64,000 nt of DNA, from positions 1,922,001-1,986,000 of the forward strand of contig NZ_CP101134.1 of assembly GCF_024296865.1 (NCBI RefSeq), written 5' to 3'. Position 1 is the first letter of the stretch. The number at the start of each line of letters is the position of its first letter. Shown piece by piece: positions 24,996-34,212 of this stretch. The stretch comes from Sphingobacterium sp. LZ7M1. Its GTDB lineage: Bacteria; Bacteroidota; Bacteroidia; Sphingobacteriales; Sphingobacteriaceae. The position numbers and the translations under genes are program-made. Below the pieces are notes generated by a model that did not search any database, was not told where the DNA came from, and was given only the letters and a program-made list of their open reading frames with translations.

Positions 24996-27900
24996 CTATA
25001 ATAAACTTTCATCATCACTACTTAAATCTTCTTCGGTCTTACGTTTATCAAAACGGTAATCTCCTAAATTACTGGCAATATTACTCGGCATAACACTATT
25101 AAAATCAAAATGAACATTGCCAAAGTAATGCAATAATTCTGCAAACTTATCTAATCGGTCGTCCACATCAAGATTTTCTGTACTGAAACTGATTGTAATT
25201 TTGTCTTGATGTCTTAAAAGTTCATACAGTTTTAGACAACCCAATTTTCCATTACCAAAATTTACCCAAAACATCGAATTGGGTTTCATTAGTTGTATCC
25301 ATTCGTTTGCCCCAATTTTTAGCGGTTCGTCTTTGTATTTGTAACTTTTCACAACAAGCGGAAATTCTATGTCGCCTTTTACAACACCGTCAATCGTTGA
25401 ATAATTACCTATACCTTGCGAAAACTCAAAGCCTTCATTTTCCAATCGTTGTTTAACAAGTTCTTTTGCTTCTCTGTTAGCTTCTTTTTGGTCATTTTTG
25501 GAGATGTCGGAACTAAATTCTGCTCCTAATGTAGCGTTATCGGTTTTCGCAATTTGTTGTTGTAATCTCACAATTTCTCTTTCAAGCTCTTGCTCTCTAT
25601 TTGAACTTTCGCCAAACAAAGCCCACAAGTCTTCAAAAGAAAAATCATTTTCATCATCGGAAGCGATTTTTTGAAGTATTTTCTTTTTATCCTCTTTGTT
25701 GTTCAGATAAATTATGTTTTCGTTGATAGCATAATTATCTTCATTATAACGGTAAAATACATATTCGTCTATTTCATCAATCCCAACAGTTTTTGGCATT
25801 TCTTCATCATACAGATAAATTTTATAGTTCTCTGTTTCTTTCCATTCCGTTGAATTTTCCTCTAAAAGTTCAAAGTCGTATTCCTCTTGTATTACCAAAT
25901 CTCCCTTATTATTTCTGTTTTCATTGATAACTTCAACAACTTTCTTAAATTTTTCAAATTGCTCTACCGTTTTTAGTGACAAATCATTTTCCTTTAACCA
26001 TTCAAACGAATTGAAAAGCGTTGTCTCATCATCGTTAAAGCGAGTTTCTTGTGTTAAACGATTGTTTTGAAATTCTTTGCTTTTGCCATTTAAGAATTTT
26101 CGCAATTCAACTATAACGGCTCTTTCAGTCCAAACACCCAAGTCTGAAATAAAATCAATTCTGTTTTCATCTTCACCAATCCATTTTATTAGATAATCTG
26201 GTAATTGTTCATTTTCGCAAGCGTAGTTACTTGGAAATACAGAATGGTTTGGATTAAAACCTAAAATGTTTTCTGTTTCAGTATCATCAATTTTGCTCCA
26301 ATCAATATTTCTAATTGCTGTTTTTTTATTTTTCTTATCCCATTGATCGTATAAGAAATTTACAAGACTTAATTTTTCATCATCTGATAAATCGTCTTTG
26401 ATGTATGGACAAATAAATTTATCTTCTTCAAAGTATGGTTCTTTTATTATTAATAGGTTATCATTGTCTTCTACTATAACTGGAAAATCTTTGAAAATTT
26501 TGGTAATGCCTTTGTATTTTTGATTTAGAACCTCAGATTGTTGTATAAATTCAAATTCCGAAATATATTTGTCTGTATCTAAATCAATTTCTTCTTCATC
26601 AACGTTTAGAGCTTTAAACTGACTAAAATCTATTCTTTCAATATACAAGCCATAGAGAAATAAAAATGCCAACTGTTCGGCATTTTCTAAAACTTCAACT
26701 TGCTCAGAAAACATTTGAAAAATGTCATTTGGTTCAGGTTCTTCGCTTACGCCAAATAAATTTCCAATTTGTTCTTTATCTAAACTAAGACCTATGAATT
26801 GAGTTATCAATCCGCTTAAATGGTCACTGTTTTCATAATTGTCAGGAAGGATTTTGGCAAGACTAATTTCGTAATCATCAATTTTTATCTTGTCAGTAAA
26901 AGGTGGAATTTCCGAAAGGGTTAATTCCTGTTCCTCTGTTTCAATTATAACTTTGTCTTTAAATTCTTGATAATTGCTTCCTTTTAATTTACCACAAGCC
27001 ATTTCCAAGATTTTATACTCGTAATCGTCCTTGGCATATTTGGTGTCCGAATGAAATCTAAACTCTGAAATATTTTGTAAAAACTTACGTTTAGGTTCAT
27101 CGTAATGAATAATATCTACAAGAGTTTCCTTGTGTTCATCTGCCTCAACGAAATCCAGAATTAAGTTGTGTAAATCTTCGCCTTTTATTATTCCATTTTC
27201 GTTGTTAAAATCCGAAAAGTCATAAGGCAAGACAATCAATTGATCAGATAAATAGTTTTCAATAAATTCTTTTGTTTCCTTATTTGGCGGAACGATTTGA
27301 AAGTTGTTTGATTTCTCAATTATTTCATAACCATTGATTTGTTTTTGAATAATATATTCATTGAAAAAGGAACGATGATTATTCTTAAAAAACGACAATA
27401 GCTCTTTTATTTCTTTGGCTTCTGTAAGTTCGGCCTTAATGATTTCAATGTTGGGTAAAATGATTTTGTCAAATAAATCTTCTTCTTGAATTAAGTAGTT
27501 GCTTAATTTATCAAAGTTTTCATCTGCTTTAATTTTATAGGGATTTAACCAAGTGTATTTTTTTAGCGAACTACTAACCAATTGAGAAAGGGGTTTTATT
27601 TCTCCCTGATTATCGCAAAACAGTTCAATTTTTTTGAGTGTTTCATCGCCTATACCAATAAATTTTGTTGCAGGATTGATGAAGTTTCTGAAAAGATTTT
27701 GTTTCTGATTGACCGCAAGATTATTTTCGGTTGAAGTCCTTTCTGAAATTGTATCATACAAATCTTCATCTGTTTTTAATTTAGACGAAATCTTTTCATA
27801 GAAACTAAACGATGAAATATCCAAATCGGAAATTAAGAAGTCAAGCGATTTTAATTCTGTTTGAATATTTGAAATCTTGTTTGAAAGGAATACCAAATCC

Positions 27901-29675
27901 TCATTATCAATGACTTCATTTATTGAATAAAATTCTCCGTCTGAAAATCTGAAAAGGTCAGCTTCAATCAATCTTTCAATTGCTTCTTTTGAAAAATATT
28001 CTTTATCAAGCTCTTTTAAAAAGTTGTTGTAATCCTCTTCGGATAAACTTTTTATCCAATCATTTAAACAATCCAAATCAGCATTGACAAAAACATCTCG
28101 TAAACTCCATTCTTCAATACCAATTTTTTCATTTGAGTTAGCTTCATTTAGTAGATATTTGTCTTCATCATCTTTCCAATAAAACCAATGAATATCACTT
28201 AATCCCAAATCTGATAAAGATATATCAAAATCAAACTTTTTGATTTTTACATTATCAACCTCGTCAATTATATCATCTGTGGTTGGAATATTTGTTTGAA
28301 TATACTCCAACAAAGTATCATAAAAAATAGGTTTCAACCATTTATTGTTTTGTCTCTCTGGAACATCAGACAAAAGCAACGAAGCGTAAAGATTTAAAAA
28401 TTTATTGCGGTCATTTGCTTTGTATTCGTCAAGTCTTTGTGTAATAAACTTTGCAAGTTCGGGAAACAGATTTCTATTTACATCATCTTCGTGTAATTTC
28501 CTGCGGTTGGCTTCATTGCTGAAACTGTCGCAATGCACAATAAAACCAAGTCCGTTAATTTCATCCCCCATTGGGAAATATTTGTAAAAATTCGGTTTTT
28601 CTTTGAGCAATTTTATTTGTTCATACGATTTTTCGCTTCCGAATTTTATTGTGTTGAAGCCAATAGCAAATTTTATGTCAAACTCTTTGTATTCAGGCGA
28701 AATTAGCTCAAACTCGTCAGAACCTTTTTTTATAGTTCCTTCTTCAAGCTGTAAAGGAATTTTTCCAATATCATCGTTATTGATATAGACTTTTTGTAAA
28801 CGTTTCAGTGTATTCATAGAATACTGAATACCGTTTACAAGTTCAGAATAATCTTTATCTAAAAGTTTCTTCTTGTCTTCGCCCAATTTGATAAAAAACA
28901 AACTGCCTTTTTTCAGTACGTTTTTCTTTAAGCTGTCAGAATGTTGCTTAAAGTTTTCGTTTAGGAAATTAATAAGTTCTTTTAATTCCTCTTGTGGAAA
29001 TAAAATTTTGTCTTGATAATTTATATCCTTTACTCTCTCGTCTGGGTCTGACGGAAAGTTTGTAAGTAAGAGTTTTAGTAAATATGGCGAATTGATAAAC
29101 TCTTGATAATTTTCTTTGTTAGGAACTAACGGTTCAATTTGTTCATTGTTCAACAAACTTTCCAAATCTTCTAATTTAGCCCAACTAAATAAAATCGGAC
29201 CTTTGTATTGTCTAACAAGCTCGTCCGTACCTTCGTTTTTTCCAACTAATCTATGAGCCAACTTAAAACCAATTCCAAATCGTCCGATTTTGTCGGGGTC
29301 TTTTTTAGTTGTTTGGGCAATGTTTAAAATTGATTGTAAGCCTTCAACATCAAATGGACTTCCGTTGTTGATTGCTAAAAAGTATTTGTCATTATAGAAA
29401 ATGTAGAAATGTGTAGAACCACAATCAACAGCATTTTGCAGAAACTCATAAATTGCTTGTCCGTCTTCTGCAATTTTCAGAATTGATGGCAGATAGCTTG
29501 CAATGTCGGGTTTGTCCCCGTGATACATTTCAAAAAAACCTTTTATAGTTTTCTTCCCATTTTCTTTGTGATAAGTGCCTACAAAGTTTTCATTATGGGT
29601 TGGGTCGTTTCTCTCAATCTCTTTTATTTTGGTTTTGTACCAAAATCGGAATGATTTTGCACTTTTTATTTTCAT
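24996..29675 (-). CDS. Giant sacsin/HSP90-like (GHKL) ATPase protein
   Basis: The 1559-aa protein opens with a GHKL ATP-binding fold. The N-box is EFLQNAVDC (N81), the G1-like NNGSPF lies at 103-108 and GRFGIGF at 131-137, as in sacsin/HSP90-type N-termini of defence proteins. The middle is long, acidic and without recognised motifs. A coiled coil lies near 1385-1410, and the last 150 residues hold a fold reminiscent of DUF3883-like domains (GDIEFPLVVKSYKY). It is the first gene of a two-gene cassette with the helicase-PIN protein; an antiviral role is inferred. Confidence 0.7.
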   Translation of the reverse strand: MKIKSAKSFRFWYKTKIKEIERNDPTHNENFVGTYHKENGKKTIKGFFEMYHGDKPDIASYLPSILKIAEDGQAIYEFLQNAVDCGSTHFYIFYNDKYFLAINNGSPFDVEGLQSILNIAQTTKKDPDKIGRFGIGFKLAHRLVGKNEGTDELVRQYKGPILFSWAKLEDLESLLNNEQIEPLVPNKENYQEFINSPYLLKLLLTNFPSDPDERVKDINYQDKILFPQEELKELINFLNENFKQHSDSLKKNVLKKGSLFFIKLGEDKKKLLDKDYSELVNGIQYSMNTLKRLQKVYINNDDIGKIPLQLEEGTIKKGSDEFELISPEYKEFDIKFAIGFNTIKFGSEKSYEQIKLLKEKPNFYKYFPMGDEINGLGFIVHCDSFSNEANRRKLHEDDVNRNLFPELAKFITQRLDEYKANDRNKFLNLYASLLLSDVPERQNNKWLKPIFYDTLLEYIQTNIPTTDDIIDEVDNVKIKKFDFDISLSDLGLSDIHWFYWKDDEDKYLLNEANSNEKIGIEEWSLRDVFVNADLDCLNDWIKSLSEEDYNNFLKELDKEYFSKEAIERLIEADLFRFSDGEFYSINEVIDNEDLVFLSNKISNIQTELKSLDFLISDLDISSFSFYEKISSKLKTDEDLYDTISERTSTENNLAVNQKQNLFRNFINPATKFIGIGDETLKKIELFCDNQGEIKPLSQLVSSSLKKYTWLNPYKIKADENFDKLSNYLIQEEDLFDKIILPNIEIIKAELTEAKEIKELLSFFKNNHRSFFNEYIIQKQINGYEIIEKSNNFQIVPPNKETKEFIENYLSDQLIVLPYDFSDFNNENGIIKGEDLHNLILDFVEADEHKETLVDIIHYDEPKRKFLQNISEFRFHSDTKYAKDDYEYKILEMACGKLKGSNYQEFKDKVIIETEEQELTLSEIPPFTDKIKIDDYEISLAKILPDNYENSDHLSGLITQFIGLSLDKEQIGNLFGVSEEPEPNDIFQMFSEQVEVLENAEQLAFLFLYGLYIERIDFSQFKALNVDEEEIDLDTDKYISEFEFIQQSEVLNQKYKGITKIFKDFPVIVEDNDNLLIIKEPYFEEDKFICPYIKDDLSDDEKLSLVNFLYDQWDKKNKKTAIRNIDWSKIDDTETENILGFNPNHSVFPSNYACENEQLPDYLIKWIGEDENRIDFISDLGVWTERAVIVELRKFLNGKSKEFQNNRLTQETRFNDDETTLFNSFEWLKENDLSLKTVEQFEKFKKVVEVINENRNNKGDLVIQEEYDFELLEENSTEWKETENYKIYLYDEEMPKTVGIDEIDEYVFYRYNEDNYAINENIIYLNNKEDKKKILQKIASDDENDFSFEDLWALFGESSNREQELEREIVRLQQQIAKTDNATLGAEFSSDISKNDQKEANREAKELVKQRLENEGFEFSQGIGNYSTIDGVVKGDIEFPLVVKSYKYKDEPLKIGANEWIQLMKPNSMFWVNFGNGKLGCLKLYELLRHQDKITISFSTENLDVDDRLDKFAELLHYFGNVHFDFNSVMPSNIASNLGDYRFDKRKTEEDLSSDDESLL

Positions 29676-29729
29676 TCAATATCTCAGGTTCAATTTTATA
29701 AAATCTCGTTCTTGTTGGTGTGCGGTTGG

Positions 29730-29795
29730 GGCAAAAGCAAATGTGCAGCAAAGCGTTGGCTTTGTGCGGTAGGTTACAGCTCTTTTGATTTTGCC
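29730..29795. repeat. Hairpin repeat family 2, copy d
   Basis: GGCAAAAGCAAA...GTGCAGC and its partner ending in GATTTTGCC surround AGCGTTGGCTTTGTGCGG. It lies 55 bp upstream of the GHKL start. Copies c and d therefore bracket the GHKL/helicase operon just as a and b bracket the restriction operon. Confidence 0.7.
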
Positions 29796-29860
29796 GAAGC
29801 GTTGGCTTGTTTTGTCATTTGTCTGTCTGTTGAATTTTAGCACGGTCGTCAATAGGGTGA

Positions 29861-30125
29861 CTGATAACGGATCAGGCGCTTGGCGCACGTGCTGGAGCAT
29901 TGCTCCAAGCGCGTGTTAGAGGACAGTCCCGAAGGGCTGTACTCCGGCAAGCGCCTGATCCGTTGAGAGGGAAGCCCGGAGGGATTTCCTCTCAACGTTT
30001 TGGGTATTGCCGAAGGCGGGGATTTTTAGCACTAAAGTTCAATCGAAGAACGAAAGTTGAACCTTGCACAAATGTCCAATCGAAGCCGTTCAGCCCCGCT
30101 TTTGGCAATACCTTGTTATATGCCG
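29861..30125. other. attC-like site S10 (interrupted)
   Basis: CTGATAACG at the left, then the 130-bp repeat, then arms GGTATTGCCGAAGGCGGGG and CCCCGCTTTTGGCAATACC, closed by GTTATATGCCG. The arms pair throughout with two G-T pairs on the plus strand. Confidence 0.65.
29868..29997. repeat. 130-bp multi-hairpin repeat, copy 2
   Basis: This copy is identical to 14701-14830 across all 130 bases. It is inserted between the GATAACG edge and the first stem arm of attC-like site S10, with AACG at both ends. No reading frame explains it. Confidence 0.92.
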
Positions 30126-30137
30126 CTTTTCTATCTG

Positions 30138-30857
30138 TCATTGCGCTTTCAATATTTTGTCGGCTATGGTCAAACAGTTTTCAATTGTTCCGATCATTCC
30201 CATATTTTCAGTTTCAAGTTTGTGCAGTATGTTTGCGATTTCTTGCCTGTCAGCTTTTGCTTTTACAAGTCCGAAAATTTCAGGAACGTAACTTTGATAT
30301 TCGTCTCTTGGTGCAAGGTCGTTAATGCCAATTGGGTCCCAGTCAAACCAAAGTATGTCGTCAATTTTTTTGTAAAGCAAGAAGTCCTTAGCTGCTGTTA
30401 AATTATCTTTGAACTTCTTGTTGCGACTAAACAACAGAATTGCAGACTTAACTTCTTCTTCAAGTCTATTGTCGTCAAAATGTTCTGTTGCTTTAAGAGC
30501 CAAACTTGCAATATAATGTCCGCTGTCGTTGTCAAATGGTGCCGATTGTCCCGAAGCATTGTAAGTTACTTTGGCTACTAGTTCAGCAAGTCTTAAATAA
30601 TTGTCAGGGTTGTGATTTTTGTTTTCAAGTCCGAACACTCTGATTTTGGTAAATTGTTCGTGTGCTTCTTTCCAGCGGTTTTTGTCGTCTATGATTGGAT
30701 AAAGTTCACTAATTGAAGTCGGAATATTATTTATGTAATGGTCAAAGCGAGATAAAACAAGTCCTGCCCAACCTGGTCTGATGTCGTTGGGTAAGTTCTC
30801 AAAAATCTCTTGTCCGATTTTGATATTAGTTTTTATGTCGTATTGCTCTGTAGTCAT
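30138..30857 (-). CDS. Unknown cassette protein with a WDPIG-type C-terminal domain
   Basis: The 239-aa protein has a helical N-terminal two thirds. The C-terminal segment begins ILWFDWDPIGIND and continues DEYQSYVPEIFGL, a pattern I know from small hypothetical proteins in mobile cassettes. Function is unknown. The ATG at 30857 is chosen because the longer frame runs back into the neighbouring attC-like site. It occupies one cassette between sites S9 and S10. Confidence 0.6.
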   Translation of the reverse strand: MTTEQYDIKTNIKIGQEIFENLPNDIRPGWAGLVLSRFDHYINNIPTSISELYPIIDDKNRWKEAHEQFTKIRVFGLENKNHNPDNYLRLAELVAKVTYNASGQSAPFDNDSGHYIASLALKATEHFDDNRLEEEVKSAILLFSRNKKFKDNLTAAKDFLLYKKIDDILWFDWDPIGINDLAPRDEYQSYVPEIFGLVKAKADRQEIANILHKLETENMGMIGTIENCLTIADKILKAQ

Positions 30858-30862
30858 AAAGT

Positions 30863-31000
30863 GGCATATAACGGTTTGGGTATTTGCGATGGCACGGCAT
30901 TTGAAAACCGTCAGCCGAAAATATGCACAAAAGTTGATAGTAGTACAAATGTTCAATTACTTCCGTCAGTCGTGCTATTGCAAATACCATGTTAGCGGGT
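30863..31000. other. attC-like site S9
   Basis: GGCATATAACG and GTTAGCGGGTC enclose arms GGTATTTGCGATGGCACGGC and GTCGTGCTATTGCAAATACC. All three unmatched positions are G-T pairs on the plus strand. It follows the arr gene. Confidence 0.7.
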
Positions 31001-31034
31001 CGTTGTTCTATGTCAAATAATAATTGTTTATTCA

Positions 31035-31481
31035 TTAGTCTATAATAACATTCTTCCCTTGTTCTCTAAGTTTTTCCAGTCCATCTTTCATAGCTTTAAT
31101 CTCTTCAAGGGTATGTCCGTGCCAACCGGTTACTTCTCCAACAACTTTAAAAGGATGTTTCGAACGATAGGATTTTGTGGGATTACCAGGAAATTTTTTG
31201 TCCGTTACGTTGGGGTCATCTTCTATGTCGCCTGTTGCTTCTACTAAATAAATCCTTTCACGTCCGTTGCCCAAAGCAAGTTCTGCTCCTAATATTGCAG
31301 TATTCAGTGTAGCCGAAACATAAATATGCTTTAATATTCTGTTTTCTTCATAATTACTGTTGAAACCTACTTGAATGAAATCGCCAATTTTCAAGTCAGC
31401 CTTTGTTCCGTGAAAATAGGTTTGAGCAAACGGTGTAGGAATATGAAGTACGGCTTTATCTTCTATTTTGGTTGTGTTCAT
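31035..31481 (-). CDS. arr: Rifampin ADP-ribosyltransferase
   Basis: The 148-aa protein matches the Arr family in length and sequence. It has TYFHGTKADLKIGDFI near the N-terminus, HIYVSATLNTAILGAELA in the middle, then RIYLVEATGDIEDDPNVTDKKFPGNPTKSYRS and a WHGHTLEEIK ending. Arr inactivates rifamycins by ADP-ribosylation with NAD. The gene lies 9 bp after marR on the same strand, within one cassette closed by site S9. Confidence 0.92.
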   Translation of the reverse strand: MNTTKIEDKAVLHIPTPFAQTYFHGTKADLKIGDFIQVGFNSNYEENRILKHIYVSATLNTAILGAELALGNGRERIYLVEATGDIEDDPNVTDKKFPGNPTKSYRSKHPFKVVGEVTGWHGHTLEEIKAMKDGLEKLREQGKNVIID

Positions 31482-31490
31482 AGTTATTTC

Positions 31491-31952
31491 TTATTGTTTC
31501 TCGTTTACTTTTTCAATTTCTTTATTCATCAACTCCAATGCTTTGTGGAAGTATTTTTCTAAAATGTTTAATTCATCACTATTGAATGACACAAAAAGGT
31601 CGTGTGTTTTGTTTTGGTAGTTACTATAAAATGGTGTAACCAACTTTGTTATTCTATCAATATTGGGAACTATGATTATTTTCCGCCTGTCAGTTTTGTC
31701 GGGCTGTCTTTTTACGAGTTTTTTGTTTTCAAACCGGTCTATTAGCCCTGTAACCGAACCTGTTGTTAACCCTGTAAGTAGGGCAAGTTCACCTGCTGTC
31801 ATTTGACCTTTTTGAATTAAGAAACCTAAATATTTATGGTCAGTGCCAGTCAGTCCAATTTTTCTACCAATGCTTTCGTGCATTTGAATAGATGTGTAGG
31901 CATAAAGTTGGCTCAATTTCCTTAAGTTGATGATTTTTTCTTTGACAGGCAT
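31491..31952 (-). CDS. MarR-family regulator upstream of arr
   Basis: The 153-aa protein has the MarR winged helix: TAGELALLTGLTTGSVTGLIDRFENKKLVKRQPDKTDRRK at about residues 53-92, framed by long N- and C-terminal dimerization helices. It precedes arr by 9 bp, so both share one transcript. It may be a passenger or may control its own cassette. A two-gene cassette with its own regulator is unusual for integron-type units. Confidence 0.88.
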   Translation of the reverse strand: MPVKEKIINLRKLSQLYAYTSIQMHESIGRKIGLTGTDHKYLGFLIQKGQMTAGELALLTGLTTGSVTGLIDRFENKKLVKRQPDKTDRRKIIIVPNIDRITKLVTPFYSNYQNKTHDLFVSFNSDELNILEKYFHKALELMNKEIEKVNEKQ

Positions 31953-32352
31953 AAATCTTGTTAACCATTTATCTTGACAACAAAGATAATATATTTTTTT
32001 GGTAGTTACCTAAAATGTTTGATTCAAAATTTAAGGATAGTTGATTTTGGTTTGTCTGTCAGGGATGGGTGTCGCTCTACAATGCCCGCTAACGTTTCTC
32101 AGCTATACGCAGGCAGGGATTTTAACCACTGAACTTCCTACGAAGAACTGAACTTCAAATTTACCACTTTCCTGTCTTACGAAGCACGAACCCCCTGCTT
32201 GCGTATAGGTGATGTTATGCGGTCGGCTTTCATTTTCTCTTCTTTCTCGTTAATTTGTCAAGCAAAGTTACTAAATTTGCAGTCAAGCAATTTCAATTTT
32301 TGAATTATGAATTGTGATTTGAATTCAAGTATTCACCTGTAAGAAGTTACTA
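31953..32352. other. 400-bp gap between marR and erm(F)
   Basis: The stretch holds the marR upstream region (31953-32083), attC-like site S8 (32084-32224) and about 125 bp of AT-rich DNA before erm(F). The erm(F)-proximal part contains TTACTAAATTTGC, close to the Bacteroidetes -7 consensus (TAnnTTTG). No gene is visible. Confidence 0.6.
32084..32224. other. attC-like site S8
   Basis: GCCCGCTAACG and GTTATGCGGTC enclose arms CTATACGCAGGCAGGG and CCCTGCTTGCGTATAG, which pair with a single G-T. On the minus strand the site reads into GTTAGCGGGCATTGTA, the boundary seen at other cassettes. Confidence 0.75.
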
Positions 32353-33153
32353 ATGACAAAAAAGAAATTGCCCGTTCGTTTTACGGGTCAGCACTTTACT
32401 ATTGATAAAGTGCTAATAAAAGATGCAATAAGACAAGCAAATATAAGTAATCAGGATACGGTTTTAGATATTGGGGCAGGCAAGGGGTTTCTTACTGTTC
32501 ATTTATTAAAAATCGCCAACAATGTTGTTGCTATTGAAAACGACACAGCTTTGGTTGAACATTTACGAAAATTATTTTCTGATGCCCGAAATGTTCAAGT
32601 TGTCGGTTGTGATTTTAGGAATTTTGCAGTTCCGAAATTTCCTTTCAAAGTGGTGTCAAATATTCCTTATGGCATTACTTCCGATATTTTCAAAATCCTG
32701 ATGTTTGAGAGTCTTGGAAATTTTCTGGGAGGTTCCATTGTCCTTCAGTTAGAACCTACACAAAAGTTATTTTCGAGGAAGCTTTACAATCCATATACCG
32801 TTTTCTATCATACTTTTTTTGATTTGAAACTTGTCTATGAGGTAGGTCCTGAAAGTTTCTTTCCACCGCCAACTGTCAAATCAGCCCTGTTAAACATTAA
32901 AAGAAAACAGTTATTTTTTGATTTTAAGTTTAAAGCCAAATACTTAGCATTTATTTCCTGTCTGTTAGAGAAACCTGATTTATCTGTAAAAACAGCTTTA
33001 AAGTCGATTTTCAGGAAAAGTCAGGTCAGGTCAATTTCGGAAAAATTCGGTTTAAACCTTAATGCTCAAATTGTTTGTTTGTCTCCAAGTCAATGGGTAA
33101 ACTGTTTTTTGGAAATGCTGGAAGTTGTCCCTGAAAAATTTCATCCTTCGTAG
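32353..33153 (+). CDS. ermF: 23S rRNA adenine N6-methyltransferase Erm(F)
   Basis: The 266-aa protein is essentially Erm(F) as I remember it, from the start MTKKKLPVRFTGQHFTIDK to the end EVVPEKFHPS. It carries the SAM site DIGAGKGFLT and the NIPY catalytic motif. It dimethylates A2058 of 23S rRNA and gives macrolide-lincosamide-streptogramin B resistance. A few residues appear to differ from the reference, but that needs an alignment. It is the only gene of the array on the plus strand, so it lies reversed between sites S8 and S7. Confidence 0.93.
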   Translation: MTKKKLPVRFTGQHFTIDKVLIKDAIRQANISNQDTVLDIGAGKGFLTVHLLKIANNVVAIENDTALVEHLRKLFSDARNVQVVGCDFRNFAVPKFPFKVVSNIPYGITSDIFKILMFESLGNFLGGSIVLQLEPTQKLFSRKLYNPYTVFYHTFFDLKLVYEVGPESFFPPPTVKSALLNIKRKQLFFDFKFKAKYLAFISCLLEKPDLSVKTALKSIFRKSQVRSISEKFGLNLNAQIVCLSPSQWVNCFLEMLEVVPEKFHPS

Positions 33154-33210
33154 TTCAAAGTCGGGTGGTTGTCAAGATGATTTTTCTGGTTTGGTGTCGT
33201 CTTTTAAGCT

Positions 33211-33350
33211 GCCGCATAACGAAAAATGGTAGCCGTAGTTGCCGGATTTACAGCACTTTCGTATCAATTTAGCACTTCGGTTCGTTAAAAGCACCAAAGT
33301 ATCAAGTTGGCACGAAAGCCGGCAATTATCGGCTACCATATGTTAGTGGC
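33211..33350. other. attC-like site S7
   Basis: GCCGCATAACG and TGTTAGTGGC enclose arms GGTAGCCGTAGTTGCCGG and CCGGCAATTATCGGCTACC, which pair with one extrahelical base and one G-T. It follows the class D beta-lactamase gene. Confidence 0.75.
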
Positions 33351-33355
33351 ATTTA

Positions 33356-34180
33356 TCATTTCATTATATTCATTTGCTTTAACGCATTTTTTGTTACATT
33401 AATTCTCGATGAAATAAAATCATCAACATTCAATCCGTCTGTCGGAATTACATTTGTTGCAAAAAAATAAACATTAGATTTTGTTTCAACATAACCAACA
33501 AACCAACCATTATATTTTTCTTCTATCGAACTTAATCCAGTCTTACCGCTTAAAATGTAATTTTCAGTTCGCTCAATTTCCATAATATTTTTGACAATCT
33601 TTATTGTCCTATCAGAAATTGGAAATTTTGAAAAATAGAATTTCCTTAAAAAGTCGATTTGTTGTTTTTGAGATATTTTTGAATTTCCTTCAAGCCAAAA
33701 ATTGTCAATCGTTAAACTGTCAAAAATCATATTTTTATACTCAAATTTTTCTAAATATTCTTTCATTTTAATTGTTCCGATTTTCCTTGCAATTTCCTGA
33801 TAGCAAGGAACACAGGAAATTCTAAAAGCATCTTTAAATGATAAATCTTTTTCCCAAATATCCATTTTTCTCTGCTCGCCATTCCATTTTAAAATAGTTG
33901 TATCATTTTCAATAATGCCTAATTCAACAGCAATTATAGAATTTGGAATTTTGAATGTTGATGCAGGTAATTTTCCGTTTTTAGCCCAATCAAAGTCATT
34001 TGAGTAAAAAGTATTCTTGTCGTTATCATAAATTAGAATTGAACCATTTACTTGAAAACTATCTAAAATTTTGTCAAAATCAGAAATTTCTGTTTCAATT
34101 ATGTTTTTATTCGTTGTTGTGTTACAGCAAACAAATAAAAATATCATTGAAATAAAAACTACAAATAAAATATTTTTCAT
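33356..34180 (-). CDS. blaOXA: Class D beta-lactamase, OXA-347-like
   Basis: The 274-aa protein has class D motifs: STFK (ASTFKIPN, about residue 78), SCV in RISCVPCYQE, and KTG in LSGKTGLSS. The N-terminus is a lipoprotein signal (FLFVCC). From memory the sequence is that of OXA-347, a Bacteroidota enzyme; the allele needs an alignment. It hydrolyses penicillins from the periplasm. The gene begins after site S6 and ends 5 bp before site S7, so it fills one cassette. Confidence 0.85.
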   Translation of the reverse strand: MKNILFVVFISMIFLFVCCNTTTNKNIIETEISDFDKILDSFQVNGSILIYDNDKNTFYSNDFDWAKNGKLPASTFKIPNSIIAVELGIIENDTTILKWNGEQRKMDIWEKDLSFKDAFRISCVPCYQEIARKIGTIKMKEYLEKFEYKNMIFDSLTIDNFWLEGNSKISQKQQIDFLRKFYFSKFPISDRTIKIVKNIMEIERTENYILSGKTGLSSIEEKYNGWFVGYVETKSNVYFFATNVIPTDGLNVDDFISSRINVTKNALKQMNIMK

Positions 34181-34212
34181 TTATTGTCTAATTATCGTTT
34201 GTTTTTGTTGCC

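Noticed and set aside
14700..30000. Insertion sequences flanking the defence operons
   Set aside because: No transposase gene is found; the flanking sequences are hairpins that match each other as recombination-type sites.
29900..30401. Short plus-strand frames over 29900-30401
   Set aside because: They cross the 130-bp repeat and attC-like site S10 and then the antisense of a real gene.
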